NCBI RefSeq assembly: GCF_001676705.1 | Contig: NZ_CP016170.1 | Span: 186,001-250,000, forward strand | Length of the DNA stretch: 64,000 bases | DNA from: Bordetella bronchialis | GTDB taxonomy: Bacteria > Pseudomonadota > Gammaproteobacteria > Burkholderiales > Burkholderiaceae_B | Reading direction: 5' to 3' | Shown: piece by piece, positions 30,653-40,512 of the stretch | Position numbering within the stretch: position 1 is the stretch's first letter | Layout of the letters: every line of letters begins with the position of its first letter | Notes under the pieces: model-generated | What the model was told of the DNA's origin: nothing | Database searches by the model: none | What the model saw: only the letters and a program-made list of their open reading frames with translations | Program-made: the position numbers and the translations under genes

Positions 30653-31936
30653 ATGATTCTTTCCGTCTTTCTTATTGTGTTGCTGGGCCTGCTCGCGCTG
30701 GGCATGCCGATCGCCTTCGCGCTGATGATCAGCGCCGTGCCGATGATGTTCCAGCTGGACTTCGTCGATCCGCAGATCATCGACCAGAACATGCTGGGCG
30801 GCGCCAACAGCTTCACGCTGATGGCCGTGCCGCTGTTCATGCTGGCGGGCGAGCTGATGAACGAGGGCGGGATCTCGCGCCGCATCGTCAATCTGGCCAC
30901 GATGTTCGTCGGGCATATCCGCGGCGGCCTGGGCTACGTGGCGATTTTCGCCAGCGTGCTGCTGGCGGCCTTGTCCGGCTCGGCCGTGGCCGACGCCGCC
31001 GCGCTGGGCTCGCTGCTGATTCCCATGCTGCGCGAAAAAGGCTACGACGCCGGCGACTCGGCGGGCCTGATCGCCTCCGGCGGCATCATCGCGCCCATCA
31101 TTCCGCCTTCGATATCGTTCATCATCTACGGCGTCGCCACCAATGTGTCGATCACCAAGCTGTTCTTCGCCGGGATCGCGCCGGGGCTGCTGATGGCCTT
31201 GACGCTGGTGGCGGTGTGGACCTGGACGGCGCGCCGCAGCGGCGCCCGCGTGGCGCCCACGCCGCGCCAGCCCTGGAGCGCGCGCCTGCGTGCCCTGCGC
31301 GAGTCGCTGTGGGCGCTGTTCCTGCCGGTGATCATCATCGGCGGCCTGCGCGGCGGCATCTTCACGCCCACCGAGGCCGCCGTGGTGGCCGCGGTCTACG
31401 CCCTGCTGATCAGCCTGTTCGTCTATCGCGAGATCCGCTTCAAGGACCTGGGGCCGCTTTTCGTGCGCGCCGCAAGCACCACCGCCATCGTCATGTTCCT
31501 GGTCGCGGCGGCCATGGTGTCGTCCTACATGATCACGCTGGCCGACATGCCGCAGGACCTGGTGGCCCTGCTGGAGCCGCTGCTCGATCATCCCAAGTGG
31601 CTGATGTTCGCCCTGCTGGTGGTGCTGACGCTGGTCGGCACGGCCATGGACCTGACGCCCACCATCCTGATCCTGGCGCCGGTGCTGATGCCCGTCGTCA
31701 CCAAGGCCGGCATCGACCCGGTGTACTTCGGCGTGATGTTCGTCATGGTCGGCTGCGTCGGTCTGCTGACGCCGCCCGTGGGCACCGTGCTGAACGTCGT
31801 GGCCGGTGTCGCCCGCATCCGCATGGAAACCATCATCCGCGGCGCCTGGCGCTACGTCGTCGCCTACACCGTGCTGCTCGTGGTGATGGTGATTTTCCCC
31901 GAACTGATCACCGTGCCGGCGAAGTGGATCCATTGA
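30653..31936 (+). CDS. TRAP transporter large membrane subunit (DctM)
   Basis: DctM (427 aa) is the ion-coupled translocation subunit. It has about twelve membrane helices, with the family motifs LLAALSGSAVADAAALGSLLIPML (about 100-125), GGIIAPIIPPSISFIIYG, and TAMDLTPTILILAPVLMPV. Length is typical. It starts 13 bases after dctQ; the RBS is weak (CCGCGCC region). Confidence 0.94.
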   Translation: MILSVFLIVLLGLLALGMPIAFALMISAVPMMFQLDFVDPQIIDQNMLGGANSFTLMAVPLFMLAGELMNEGGISRRIVNLATMFVGHIRGGLGYVAIFASVLLAALSGSAVADAAALGSLLIPMLREKGYDAGDSAGLIASGGIIAPIIPPSISFIIYGVATNVSITKLFFAGIAPGLLMALTLVAVWTWTARRSGARVAPTPRQPWSARLRALRESLWALFLPVIIIGGLRGGIFTPTEAAVVAAVYALLISLFVYREIRFKDLGPLFVRAASTTAIVMFLVAAAMVSSYMITLADMPQDLVALLEPLLDHPKWLMFALLVVLTLVGTAMDLTPTILILAPVLMPVVTKAGIDPVYFGVMFVMVGCVGLLTPPVGTVLNVVAGVARIRMETIIRGAWRYVVAYTVLLVVMVIFPELITVPAKWIH

Positions 31937-32027
31937 GTCGCACCGATACCGGCAACCGGCCCGCGGCGCTGCGCGCGCAGCGCCGGCATCCGGAACCCAA
32001 GAAGCCATAAACCCGAGGAGACTGCAC

Positions 32028-33047
32028 ATGCTTACCACCATGAAGAAACTGGCCATCGCGCTGGCCGCCGTTTCGGCCTGCGCCGTGGCGGGCGCGGCCC
32101 ACGCGCAGGAAGTCAAGACCCGTATCATCCGCTTCGGCTACGGTCTGAACGACGAAAGCGTGCAGGGCCGCGCCGCGCGCTACCTGGCCGAGGAACTGGG
32201 CAAGATCAGCGGCGGCAAGCTGAAGATGCGCACCTACGGCTCGGCCAACCTCGGCTCGGACGAGCAGATGCAGGCCGCCCTGGTCGGCGGCTCGCAGGAA
32301 ATGATGGTGGGATCCACCGCGCCCCTGGCCACCATGGTCAAGGAGTTCGGCGTGTTCGACCTGCCTTTCCTGTTCAATGACGAGAAAGAGGCCGATGCCG
32401 TGCTGGACGGTCCCTTCGGCGAGAAGCTGCTGAAGATGCTGGAGGCCAAGGGCCTGGTCGGCCTGGTGTATTGGGAAAACGGCTTCCGCAACGTGACCAA
32501 CTCCAAGCATCCCATCGCCAAGGCGGAGGACATGCAAGGCATCAAGCTGCGCGTCATGCAGAACCAGATCGCCCTGGGCGTATTCGGCGCGCTCGGCGCC
32601 AATGCCGTGCCCATGCCGTTCTCGGAACTGTTCACGGCCCTGGAAACGCGCACCGTCGACGGCCAGGAAAATCCCGTCACGACCATCCAGAGCAGCAAGT
32701 TCTACGAAGTGCAGCCCTATCTGAGCCTGACGCGCCACGTCTATACCCCGTGGGTGCTGCTGGCCTCCAAGAAGTGGTGGGACACGCTGTCGCCGGACGA
32801 GCAGAAACTGATCCGCCAGGCGGCCGCGTCGTCGCGCGACTTCGAGCGCAAGGACAGCCGCGCCGACTCCACCAAGGCGATGAACGTCCTGAAGGATGCC
32901 GGCATGAAGATCAACACCGTCTCGCCGGAGGAACTGCAGCGCCTGCGCCAGAAAGCCCAGCCGGTGGTGGACAAGTACACCCAGGACCTGGGACCCGATC
33001 TGGTCAAGCAATTGCAGGACGAGATCAACAAGGTGCGCAAGGGCTGA
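32028..33047 (+). CDS. TRAP transporter solute-binding protein (DctP)
   Basis: The periplasmic binding protein (339 aa). A signal peptide (MKKLAIALAAVSACAVAGAAHAQ, cleavage near AHA-QE) precedes the DctP domain, with the conserved MEALGANAVPMPFSEL equivalent (LGANAVPMPFSELFTALETRTVDGQENP) that contains the substrate-contact arginine and the IKLRVMQN site. The start at 32028 has AGGAG 8 bases upstream; ATG at 32040 is an alternative. The substrate is likely a sugar acid, given the dehydratase next door. Confidence 0.93.
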   Translation: MLTTMKKLAIALAAVSACAVAGAAHAQEVKTRIIRFGYGLNDESVQGRAARYLAEELGKISGGKLKMRTYGSANLGSDEQMQAALVGGSQEMMVGSTAPLATMVKEFGVFDLPFLFNDEKEADAVLDGPFGEKLLKMLEAKGLVGLVYWENGFRNVTNSKHPIAKAEDMQGIKLRVMQNQIALGVFGALGANAVPMPFSELFTALETRTVDGQENPVTTIQSSKFYEVQPYLSLTRHVYTPWVLLASKKWWDTLSPDEQKLIRQAAASSRDFERKDSRADSTKAMNVLKDAGMKINTVSPEELQRLRQKAQPVVDKYTQDLGPDLVKQLQDEINKVRKG

Positions 33048-33068
33048 CACCCGGCGCGCTCCACACCT

Positions 33069-33100
33069 TGCCGCCGGACGCATCCTTCCGTCCGGCGGCA
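33069..33100 (+). promoter_or_regulatory. Intercistronic hairpin after dctP
   Basis: A perfect 12-bp stem, TGCCGCCGGACG (33069-33080) with 33089-33100, loop 8. No T-run follows, so it is not a clear terminator; such hairpins after binding-protein genes often protect the upstream mRNA and lower expression of the next gene. Confidence 0.6.
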
Positions 33101-33152
33101 TGGGCGGGCCGCCCCGCGCTGCCGGCCCGGAAACACCGATACGAGAAGCACC

Positions 33153-34934
33153 ATGTCCGACGCTCCACGCCGCCTGCGCAGCCAGAAATGGTTTGACGAT
33201 CCTTCCCACGCCGACATGACGGCCATCTATGTCGAGCGTTATCTGAACTACGGCCTGACGCGCGCCGAATTGCAGTCCGGACGGCCCATCATCGGCATCG
33301 CGCAGACGGGCAGCGACCTGGCGCCGTGCAACCGGCACCATCTGGAATTGTCCCAGCGCACCAAGGCGGCGATCCGCGACGCCGGCGGCATCCCGATGGA
33401 GTTCCCCGTCCATCCGCTGGCCGAACAGGGCCGCCGCCCCACGGCGGCGCTGGACCGCAACCTGGCCTACCTGGGCCTGGTGGAAATCCTGCACGGCTAC
33501 CCGCTGGACGGCGTGGTGCTGACCACCGGCTGCGACAAGACCACGCCTGCCTGCCTGATGGCCGCCGCCACGGTCGACATCCCCGCCATCGTGCTGTCCG
33601 GCGGCCCCATGCTGGACGGCTGGCACGAAGGCAAGCGCGTCGGCTCCGGCACGGTGATCTGGCATGCCCGCAACCTGATGGCGGCGGGCAAGATCGATTA
33701 CGAAGGCTTCATGACGCTGGCGACCGCTTCGTCGCCGTCGGTGGGCCACTGCAACACCATGGGCACGGCCCTGTCGATGAATTCCCTGGCCGAGGCCCTG
33801 GGCATGTCGCTGCCCGGATGCGCCAGCATTCCGGCGCCCTATCGCGAACGCGGGCAGATGGCCTACGCCACCGGCCTGCGCATCGTCGAGATGGTGCGCG
33901 AAGACCTGCGGCCCTCCCGCATCCTGACGCGCCGGGCCTTCGAGAACGCCATTGTCGTGGCGTCGGCCCTGGGCGCTTCCAGCAATTGCCCGCCGCACCT
34001 GATCGCCATCGCGCGGCATATGGGCATCGAACTCACCCTGGATGACTGGCAGCGCTTCGGCGAGGACGTGCCGCTACTAGTCAATTGCGTGCCGGCGGGC
34101 GAATACCTGGGCGAGAATTTCCACCGCGCCGGCGGCGTCCCTGCGGTGCAGCACGAGCTGTTGGCGGCAGGTCGCCTGCATGGCGATTGCCTGACCGTGT
34201 CCGGCAGGACCGTGGCCGACATCGCGGGCAACGCGGCCACCACCGACCGCGACGTCATCCGCAGCTGCGACGCGCCGCTCAAGCAGCGCGCCGGCTTTAT
34301 CGTCCTGTCGGGCAATTTCTTCGACAGCGCCATCATGAAGATGTCGGTCGTGGGCGATGACTTCCGCAAAGCCTATCTGTCCAAGCCGGGAGACGAGAAC
34401 GCCTTCGAGGCGCGCGCCATTGTCTTCGACGGGCCCGAGGACTATCACGCCCGCATCGACGATCCCGACCTGGGCATCGACGAGCATTGCATACTGGTCA
34501 TACGCGGCGCCGGCCCCATTGCCTATCCGGGCGGGGCGGAAGTGGTCAACATGGCGCCGCCCGCGCGCCTGATCCAGCAGGGCATCGATTCCCTGCCCTG
34601 CATGGGCGACGGCCGGCAGAGCGGGACTTCCGCCAGTCCGTCCATCCTGAACATGTCGCCGGAAGCCGCCGCCGGCGGGGGCCTGGCCCTGCTGCGCACC
34701 GGCGACCGCATACGCGTGGACTTGAACGCCCGCACGGTCACGCTGGCGGTCGATCCGGCGGAACTGGAAGCCCGCCGCGGCGAGCCGGCGTTCGAGATTC
34801 CGCCGCCGCAGACGCCGTGGCAGGAGATTTTCCGCGGCATGGTCGGGCAATTGTCGACCGGCATGTGCCTGGAACCCGCCACGCTGTATCTGAAGGTGGT
34901 GGAGCAGCGCGGCGACCCGCGGCATTCGCACTGA
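33153..34934 (+). CDS. IlvD/Edd-family sugar-acid dehydratase (D-xylonate/L-arabinonate type)
   Basis: A 593-aa dehydratase that removes water from an aldonic acid to give a 2-keto-3-deoxy sugar acid. The three cysteines that bind the iron-sulphur cluster in the aldonate branch are at 59 (LAPCNRHHL), 127 (TTGCDKTTP) and 200 (SVGHCNTMGT). The N-terminus (RLRSQKWFDDPSHADMTAIYVERY) and length resemble Caulobacter-type xylonate dehydratase rather than IlvD. The exact sugar is not decided by sequence. It lies after the TRAP genes. Confidence 0.88.
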   Translation: MSDAPRRLRSQKWFDDPSHADMTAIYVERYLNYGLTRAELQSGRPIIGIAQTGSDLAPCNRHHLELSQRTKAAIRDAGGIPMEFPVHPLAEQGRRPTAALDRNLAYLGLVEILHGYPLDGVVLTTGCDKTTPACLMAAATVDIPAIVLSGGPMLDGWHEGKRVGSGTVIWHARNLMAAGKIDYEGFMTLATASSPSVGHCNTMGTALSMNSLAEALGMSLPGCASIPAPYRERGQMAYATGLRIVEMVREDLRPSRILTRRAFENAIVVASALGASSNCPPHLIAIARHMGIELTLDDWQRFGEDVPLLVNCVPAGEYLGENFHRAGGVPAVQHELLAAGRLHGDCLTVSGRTVADIAGNAATTDRDVIRSCDAPLKQRAGFIVLSGNFFDSAIMKMSVVGDDFRKAYLSKPGDENAFEARAIVFDGPEDYHARIDDPDLGIDEHCILVIRGAGPIAYPGGAEVVNMAPPARLIQQGIDSLPCMGDGRQSGTSASPSILNMSPEAAAGGGLALLRTGDRIRVDLNARTVTLAVDPAELEARRGEPAFEIPPPQTPWQEIFRGMVGQLSTGMCLEPATLYLKVVEQRGDPRHSH

Positions 34935-35039
34935 GACGCGGCCGGTACAGGCGCCGCCATGGGCCCGGCCCGTGGCGGCCCGGCATGGCGCGCAGGGGTC
35001 CCCGGTTGCCTCCGGCGCCGTGAGTGCTTGCAGTGCCGT

Positions 35040-35870
35040 TCAGCCGCCGGCGCCGTGCGTGGCGATATCGCTGATCACCACGATCGCGGCTTCCAGCGTG
35101 AATTCGCCGTTGGCGGCCATGGCGCGTGCGTGCCCCGGCGTCACGGTGGCGAACTCCATGACTTCGCCGTCGCGGTTGGCGGGCTGCACGCCGGCGTCCA
35201 GCACGCAGCGGCTGACCAGCAGGTCTTCCACCTGATAGCCCTCCGGCAGGCGGCGATGCATGCGCAGCACGGTACGCAGGGGCTCGCGCCCGCGCACATG
35301 TTCCGCCGACAGGCCGGCTTCTTCCTCGCATTCCCGGATCAGCGCCAGGTCCGGCGATTCGCCGCTGGCGACCAGGCCGCCCACCAGGGTGTCCCACATA
35401 CCGGGATCGGTGGCCTTGTTCAGCGCGCGCCGCGCCACCCACAGCCGGCCGTCCGGCGTCCAGGCGTTCAGGTGCACGGCCCGGGTCAGGATGCCCAGCG
35501 GCCGCACGGCGGCGCGCTCCATGGCCCCCAGGCGCAGGCCGGTGGCGTCATGGACGTCCAGCAGTTCGTCGCGCCATCCCCGCAGGCAGTCAGCTTCCCG
35601 CAAGGTGCGGGCGACGCCGGCCAGCAGGGCGTCCAGGGCCGGGCCCGGACGCATGCCGTCGCCCAGCCGCAGCGCATCGGCCTGGATGTCGACGCCGGGC
35701 CGTCCGCGCAGCGCGTCGCAGGCCGCCAGGGTGGCCTGGCCGCAGCGGTGGCCGGCGATATAGAGCGCGCGGGACAAGGGGGGATCGGGCTCCTGGGCGC
35801 GCGCGCGCAAGGCGGCATACAAGTCGTCGGACGCGAGCGGCAAGGGCGGGATAAGCGACGTTTGCTCCAT
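35040..35870 (-). CDS. NUDIX hydrolase
   Basis: A 276-aa NUDIX protein with a full Nudix box at about 165-187 (GLVASGESPDLALIRECEEEAGL), including the REx2EE metal ligands. The N-terminal ~120 residues form a DUF4743-like domain (YIAGHRCGQATLAACDAL...), as in fungal and proteobacterial members that act on thiamine-type or nucleotide substrates; the substrate is not known. It is transcribed toward the dehydratase (convergent). Confidence 0.88.
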   Translation of the reverse strand: MEQTSLIPPLPLASDDLYAALRARAQEPDPPLSRALYIAGHRCGQATLAACDALRGRPGVDIQADALRLGDGMRPGPALDALLAGVARTLREADCLRGWRDELLDVHDATGLRLGAMERAAVRPLGILTRAVHLNAWTPDGRLWVARRALNKATDPGMWDTLVGGLVASGESPDLALIRECEEEAGLSAEHVRGREPLRTVLRMHRRLPEGYQVEDLLVSRCVLDAGVQPANRDGEVMEFATVTPGHARAMAANGEFTLEAAIVVISDIATHGAGG

Positions 35871-36249
35871 GCGCGGATTTTAGGGCTTATTCATGGGCTG
35901 GGGTCGATGGGCCGGACGCGCCGCGCGGCCGGCGGGCAGGGCGCTTGCGTGGGGCGGCGTGCGTCGCGATCCGCGTTTGCGCATGCGATATCGGCCTTGC
36001 GCCACGGCAGCGGCCGTTGCGCGGACGCGCCGGACGGGCCGTCCGCCTGGCGCTTTCCCACGGGGGCAGGCGGGCTCCGCTATAATCCGGCGGTTTCTTT
36101 GTGATTCGAGCAGAACCGATGCGGGTTGGCAGTGGTTTTATGCCCGTCTCGTAATCTGCCGTCCAATAATCGCGCGTCTCTCCGTGTAGGTACCGGCAGC
36201 ACCCTGCCACATCGGCACGGCCCTGAACGCGTCATGATAGAGGGTCAGC
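35871..36249. other. Upstream region of the cytochrome oxidase cluster
   Basis: No gene is seen. A TATAAT at 36081-36086 is a plausible -10 box for coxB, but the region 17 bases upstream has no clear -35. The leader of about 160 bases from there to the coxB ATG contains no obvious terminator or reading frame. Confidence 0.6.
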
Positions 36250-37410
36250 ATGAAGAAGTGGAGAGGGATACTGGGCGCGTGCGCATTGCTGGCAAGCGGC
36301 ATTGCCTGTGCCCAGGTGAAGGATATGCCCGGCGGCCCCAGGGTCGACCAGCTAAACCTGCACGAAGGCGTTACCCAGATCGCGCGTGACGTGATGTGGC
36401 TGCACTGGATGATGCTCAGCATCTGTCTGGTGATCTTCATCGGCGTCTTCGGCGTGATGTTTTATTCGATCTGGGCCCACCGCAAGTCGCGCGGGCACCA
36501 GCCGGCCACGTTCCACGAGCATGTCGGCGTGGAAGTCGCGTGGACGGTCATTCCCTTCTTCATCGTTATCGCGATGGCCCTGCCCGCCACCAAGGCGGTG
36601 GTCGCCATGAAGGACACCTCCAGCCCGGACCTGACCGTCAAGGTCACCGGCTACCAGTGGAAGTGGGGCTACGAATACGTCGACGGCCCGGCCACCGGCG
36701 TCAAGTTCCTGTCCACGCTGGCCACCCCGCGCGCCCAGATCGAGGGCCGCGAGCCCAAGGGCGAGTTCTACCTGATGGAAGTCGACAACCCGCTGGTGGT
36801 GCCGGTGGACCAGAAGGTGCGCGTGGTGCTGACGGCCGGCGACGTGATCCACTCCTGGATGGTGCCGGACTTCGGCATCAAGCAGGACGCCATCCCCGGC
36901 TTCCTGCGCGACACCTGGTTCCGCGCCGAGAAGGTCGGCACCTATCGCGGCCAATGCGCGGAACTGTGCGGCAAGGATCACGCCTTCATGCCCATCGTGG
37001 TGGAAGTCAAATCCAAGGAAGACTTCGCCAAGTGGGCCGACGACCAGAAGAAAAAACTGGCCGCCGCCGCCGACGATCCCAACAAGCAATGGACCGAGGC
37101 CGAGCTCGTCGCGCGCGGCGAAAAAGTCTACGGCGCCAATTGCGTGGTCTGCCACCAGGCCAACGGCAAGGGCGTTCCGGGCTCCTTCCCCGCGCTGGAC
37201 GGCGACAAGATCGTGCTGGGCCCCCAGGCCGAGCAGATCAAGACCGTCCTGCATGGACATCCCGGCACGGCCATGCCGGCCTTCAAGAACCAGCTCAACG
37301 ACGTGGAAATCGCGGCGGTCATCACCTACACCCGCCACGCCTGGAGCAATGCGGGCAAGGGCCAGGATCCCACGGTCCAGCCCTCTACCGTCAAGGCGGC
37401 GCCGCACTAG
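36250..37410 (+). CDS. coxB: Cytochrome c oxidase subunit II with C-terminal cytochrome c domain
   Basis: CoxB/CtaC (386 aa) receives electrons from cytochrome c. A signal peptide is followed by two membrane helices (about 50-75 and 95-115), then the CuA cupredoxin domain with ligands His201, Cys236, Cys240, His244 and Met247 (CAELCGKDHAFM). A C-terminal cytochrome c domain carries CVVCH at 298-302 with an axial Met in GTAMPAF. So it is a caa3-type subunit II. GAGGG lies 6 bases before the ATG. Confidence 0.96.
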   Translation: MKKWRGILGACALLASGIACAQVKDMPGGPRVDQLNLHEGVTQIARDVMWLHWMMLSICLVIFIGVFGVMFYSIWAHRKSRGHQPATFHEHVGVEVAWTVIPFFIVIAMALPATKAVVAMKDTSSPDLTVKVTGYQWKWGYEYVDGPATGVKFLSTLATPRAQIEGREPKGEFYLMEVDNPLVVPVDQKVRVVLTAGDVIHSWMVPDFGIKQDAIPGFLRDTWFRAEKVGTYRGQCAELCGKDHAFMPIVVEVKSKEDFAKWADDQKKKLAAAADDPNKQWTEAELVARGEKVYGANCVVCHQANGKGVPGSFPALDGDKIVLGPQAEQIKTVLHGHPGTAMPAFKNQLNDVEIAAVITYTRHAWSNAGKGQDPTVQPSTVKAAPH

Positions 37411-37517
37411 CGCACGCGGTCCGGGCAGCCGCCCGGACCTGAACGCTTTCGTCAGATACCGAATACCTCAGCCCGGCCGTGGATCGGCCGGGCAACATGC
37501 AGGAAGGAGTTGAGACT

Positions 37518-39131
37518 ATGAGCAGCGTCACTGTAGACCACGTCGAGCCGGGCCATGGGCACGGCCACGGTCACGATGACCACCACCACGCCACGCCGAC
37601 CGGCTGGCGGCGCTGGCTGTTCGCCACCAACCACAAGGATATCGGGACGATGTATCTCATCTTCTCGTTCCTGATGTTGCTGGAAGGCGGCACGCTGGCC
37701 CTGCTGTTGCGTACGGAATTGTTCGAGCCGGGCCTGCAGTTCTTCCGTCCGGAGCTGTTCAACCAGTTCACCACCATGCACGGCCTGGTGATGGTGTTCG
37801 GCGCCATCATGCCGGCCTTCGTGGGCTTCGCGAACTGGATGATCCCGATGCAGATCGGCGCCTCGGACATGGCCTTCGCGCGGATGAACAACTTCAGCTT
37901 CTGGATCCTGCCCATGGCGGCGATCCTGCTGACGGCGTCCTTCTTCGTGCCGGGCGGCGCCACCGCGGCCGGCTGGACGCTGTACGCCCCGCTGTCCCTG
38001 CAGATGGGCCCAGGCATGGACCTGGCCATCTTCGCCATGCATATCATGGGCGCGTCGTCCATCATGGGCGCGATCAACGTGATCGTGACCATCCTGAACA
38101 TGCGCGCGCCCGGCATGACGCTGATGAAGATGCCGCTGTTCTGCTGGACCTGGCTGATCACCGCCTTCCTGCTCATCGCCGTGATGCCCGTGCTGGCCGC
38201 CGCCATCACCATGGTGCTGACCGACCGCCATTTCGGCACGGATTTCTTCAACGCGGCCGCGGGCGGCGACCCGGTGCTCTACCAGCACGTGTTCTGGTTC
38301 TTCGGGCACCCGGAGGTCTACATCATGATCCTGCCGGCCTTCGGCATCGTGTCCGCCGTCGTGCCCGCCTTCGCCCGCAAGCCGCTGTTCGGCTACGCCT
38401 CCATGGTGTACGCCACGGCCGCCATCGCGGTGCTGTCCTTCATCGTGTGGGCGCACCACATGTTCACGACCGGCATGCCGGTGACGGGGCAGCTGTACTT
38501 CATGTACGCGACCATGCTGATCTCCATCCCCACGGGCGTGAAGGTGTTCAACTGGGTGGCCACGATGTGGCGCGGTTCGATGACCTTCGAAACGCCCATG
38601 CTGTTCGCCATCGGCTTCATCTTCGTGTTCACCATCGGCGGCTTCACCGGGCTGATCCTGTCGGTGGCCCCCATCGATATCCAGGTGCACGACACCTACT
38701 ACGTGGTGGCGCACTTCCACTACGTGCTGGTGGCCGGCTCGCTGTTCGGCCTGTTCGCGGGCGCCTACTACTGGGTGCCGAAGTGGAGCGGCCGCATGTA
38801 CAGCGAAAAGCTGGGCAAGCTGCACTTCTGGTCGTCCATGCTGTCGTTCAACCTGACCTTCTTCCCGATGCACTTCCTGGGCCTGGCTGGCATGCCGCGC
38901 CGCTATGCGGACTACGCCGCCCAGTTCACGACCTTCCACCAGATCGCCACCATCGGCGCGTTCTGGTTCGGCCTGTCCCAGCTGATCTTCCTGTATGCCA
39001 TGGTGCGTTGCTACATGGGCAAGGGAGAACCGGCGCCGGCCAAGCCGTGGGATGGCGCAGAGGGCCTGGAATGGACCGTGCCTTCGCCGGCGCCCTTCCA
39101 TACCTTCGAAACGCCGCCCGAGGTCAAGTAG
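37518..39131 (+). CDS. ctaD: Cytochrome c oxidase subunit I
   Basis: CtaD (537 aa) holds heme a, heme a3 and CuB and reduces oxygen. Twelve membrane helices are recognisable. The CuB-ligand region [15 protein letters not shown] with the linked Tyr, the WAHHMF pair, and the HFHYV heme a3/a ligands are all present. A His-rich N-terminal tail ([15 protein letters not shown], about 12-26) is unusual and could bind metal. Start at 37518 follows AAGGAG by 8 bases. Confidence 0.97.
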   Translation: MSSVTVDHVEPGHGHGHGHDDHHHATPTGWRRWLFATNHKDIGTMYLIFSFLMLLEGGTLALLLRTELFEPGLQFFRPELFNQFTTMHGLVMVFGAIMPAFVGFANWMIPMQIGASDMAFARMNNFSFWILPMAAILLTASFFVPGGATAAGWTLYAPLSLQMGPGMDLAIFAMHIMGASSIMGAINVIVTILNMRAPGMTLMKMPLFCWTWLITAFLLIAVMPVLAAAITMVLTDRHFGTDFFNAAAGGDPVLYQHVFWFFGHPEVYIMILPAFGIVSAVVPAFARKPLFGYASMVYATAAIAVLSFIVWAHHMFTTGMPVTGQLYFMYATMLISIPTGVKVFNWVATMWRGSMTFETPMLFAIGFIFVFTIGGFTGLILSVAPIDIQVHDTYYVVAHFHYVLVAGSLFGLFAGAYYWVPKWSGRMYSEKLGKLHFWSSMLSFNLTFFPMHFLGLAGMPRRYADYAAQFTTFHQIATIGAFWFGLSQLIFLYAMVRCYMGKGEPAPAKPWDGAEGLEWTVPSPAPFHTFETPPEVK

Positions 39132-39146
39132 GCCCCAGGGCAAACG

Positions 39147-39287
39147 ATGCAGGCACAACCGGCCATGACCCCCGAACAACGCCGTCGCAACCGTATCGCC
39201 GCCGTGGTGCTGGTGATCTTCGTCCTGGCCGTTTTCGCCTGGGCGATGTTCAAGGGTGGCGGCCTGTTTACCGGCGGCGTGGCCTGA
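39147..39287 (+). CDS. Small cytochrome oxidase assembly-type membrane protein
   Basis: A 46-aa protein with one membrane helix (AAVVLVIFVLAVFAWAMF, about 18-35) after a basic MTPEQRRRNR stretch. Small proteins of this kind lie right after ctaD in many Burkholderiales, ahead of ctaG. Here ctaG does not follow. It begins 15 bases after ctaD. Called from position, charge and the helix; the similarity of MTPEQRRRNR to N-termini of CtaG itself is noted. Confidence 0.72.
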   Translation: MQAQPAMTPEQRRRNRIAAVVLVIFVLAVFAWAMFKGGGLFTGGVA

Positions 39288-39298
39288 GGACACCGCAC

Positions 39299-39511
39299 AT
39301 GGCGCAGACCCCGGACTCCCAGCCGCCCAAATCCAGCTTCCTGCAGACGCTGAAGGCCGTGGGCTGGGGCATGCTGGGCATCCGCAAGCGCTCGGGCTAC
39401 CAGGAAGATGCACGGCTGAATCCGGTGCACCTTATCGTGGCCGGCGTGCTGGCCGGCGTGATCTTCGTCGTGGTCCTGGTCAGCATCGTGCGCTGGGTCG
39501 TGGCGAAGTGA
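39299..39511 (+). CDS. DUF2970-family small membrane protein
   Basis: A 70-aa protein, MAQTPDSQPPKSSFLQTLKA..., with the family core SFLQTLKAVGWGMLGIRKRSGYQEDA and a single C-terminal membrane helix (HLIVAGVLAGVIFVVVLVSIV). Such proteins sit between ctaD/ctaG and ctaE in Burkholderiales. The start is 11 bases after the previous stop. Role not established, presumably oxidase assembly. Confidence 0.8.
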   Translation: MAQTPDSQPPKSSFLQTLKAVGWGMLGIRKRSGYQEDARLNPVHLIVAGVLAGVIFVVVLVSIVRWVVAK

Positions 39512-39552
39512 ACTAAAACACTATTCGACGAATAAGTACCAGGGAGAAGACC

Positions 39553-40428
39553 ATGAGTGCAGGACACTCGGTTCAAGCGAAAGAGGCGCCCTACTACTAC
39601 GTGCCCGCCGACTCGGGCCATCCCGTGCGCAGCGCGGTTTCCTTGTTGATCATCGCGGCTGGCGCGGCCTGCTGGGTCAACAGCGTGCCGGTAGGCAAAT
39701 GGCTGGTGCTGCTGGGCGTGCTCTGCCTGGTGGCCGTGCTGTTCCGCTGGTTCGCCGATGCCATCGGCGAATCGGAGCGGGGCATGAACAGCAAGCGGGT
39801 CGATGTCTCGTACCGCTGGGGCATGAGCTGGTTCATTTTTTCCGAGGTCATGTTCTTCGGCGGCTTCTTCGGGGCGCTGTGGTACGTGCGCACGATCACC
39901 ACGCCCTGGCTGGGCGACCTGGACCACCGGCTGCTGCTGTGGCCGGACTTCAACGCCGTGTGGCCGAATTTCGGGCCGGCCGGCGTGGTGGAGCACTTTT
40001 CCACCGTCGGTCCGTTCTGGCTGCCCACCATCAACACCGCGCTGCTGTTGAGTTCGGGCGTCACGCTGACGATCTCGCACCACGCCCTGCGCGCCGACCA
40101 TCGCGGCAAGGCCATCTTCTGGCTGGCGCTGACCGTGGTGCTGGGCGCCATATTCGTGGCTTGCCAGGCTTTCGAGTACCACCATGCGTACACCGAGCTG
40201 AACCTGAAATTCAGCTCCGGCGCCTATGGTTCGCTGTTCTTCATGCTGACGGGCTTCCACGGCTTCCACGTCATCATGGGGGCGACCATGCTGACCGTGA
40301 TCCTGTTCCGCCTGATCCGCGGGCACTTCACGCCCAGCCATCATTTCGGCTTCGAAGGCGCGGCCTGGTACTGGCACTTCGTGGACGTCGTCTGGCTGGG
40401 CCTGTATCTGTTCGTCTACTGGTTCTGA
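39553..40428 (+). CDS. ctaE: Cytochrome c oxidase subunit III
   Basis: CtaE (291 aa) is the seven-helix subunit III that supports long-term activity of the oxidase. The family blocks SYRWGMSWFIFSEVMFFGGFFGALWY, LSSGVTLTISHHAL, FEYHHAYTELNLKFSSGAYGSLFFMLTGFHGFHVIMGATML and the C-terminal HFGFEGAAWYWHFVDVVWLGLY are clear. It starts 41 bases after the DUF2970 gene with AGGGAGA before the ATG. Confidence 0.96.
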   Translation: MSAGHSVQAKEAPYYYVPADSGHPVRSAVSLLIIAAGAACWVNSVPVGKWLVLLGVLCLVAVLFRWFADAIGESERGMNSKRVDVSYRWGMSWFIFSEVMFFGGFFGALWYVRTITTPWLGDLDHRLLLWPDFNAVWPNFGPAGVVEHFSTVGPFWLPTINTALLLSSGVTLTISHHALRADHRGKAIFWLALTVVLGAIFVACQAFEYHHAYTELNLKFSSGAYGSLFFMLTGFHGFHVIMGATMLTVILFRLIRGHFTPSHHFGFEGAAWYWHFVDVVWLGLYLFVYWF

Positions 40429-40512
40429 CGCCCATCGCCGGATCCGCCGCCCACCGCGGGCGCGGACCGGCACCCGCGCCGCGCGGCACAGGGGAACCCC
40501 GGCCCCGCGCGG

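Noticed and set aside
31908..34019. A 700-codon minus-strand frame over dctP and the dehydratase
   Set aside because: Antisense shadow of two clear genes; composition is typical of the complementary strand of GC-rich coding DNA.
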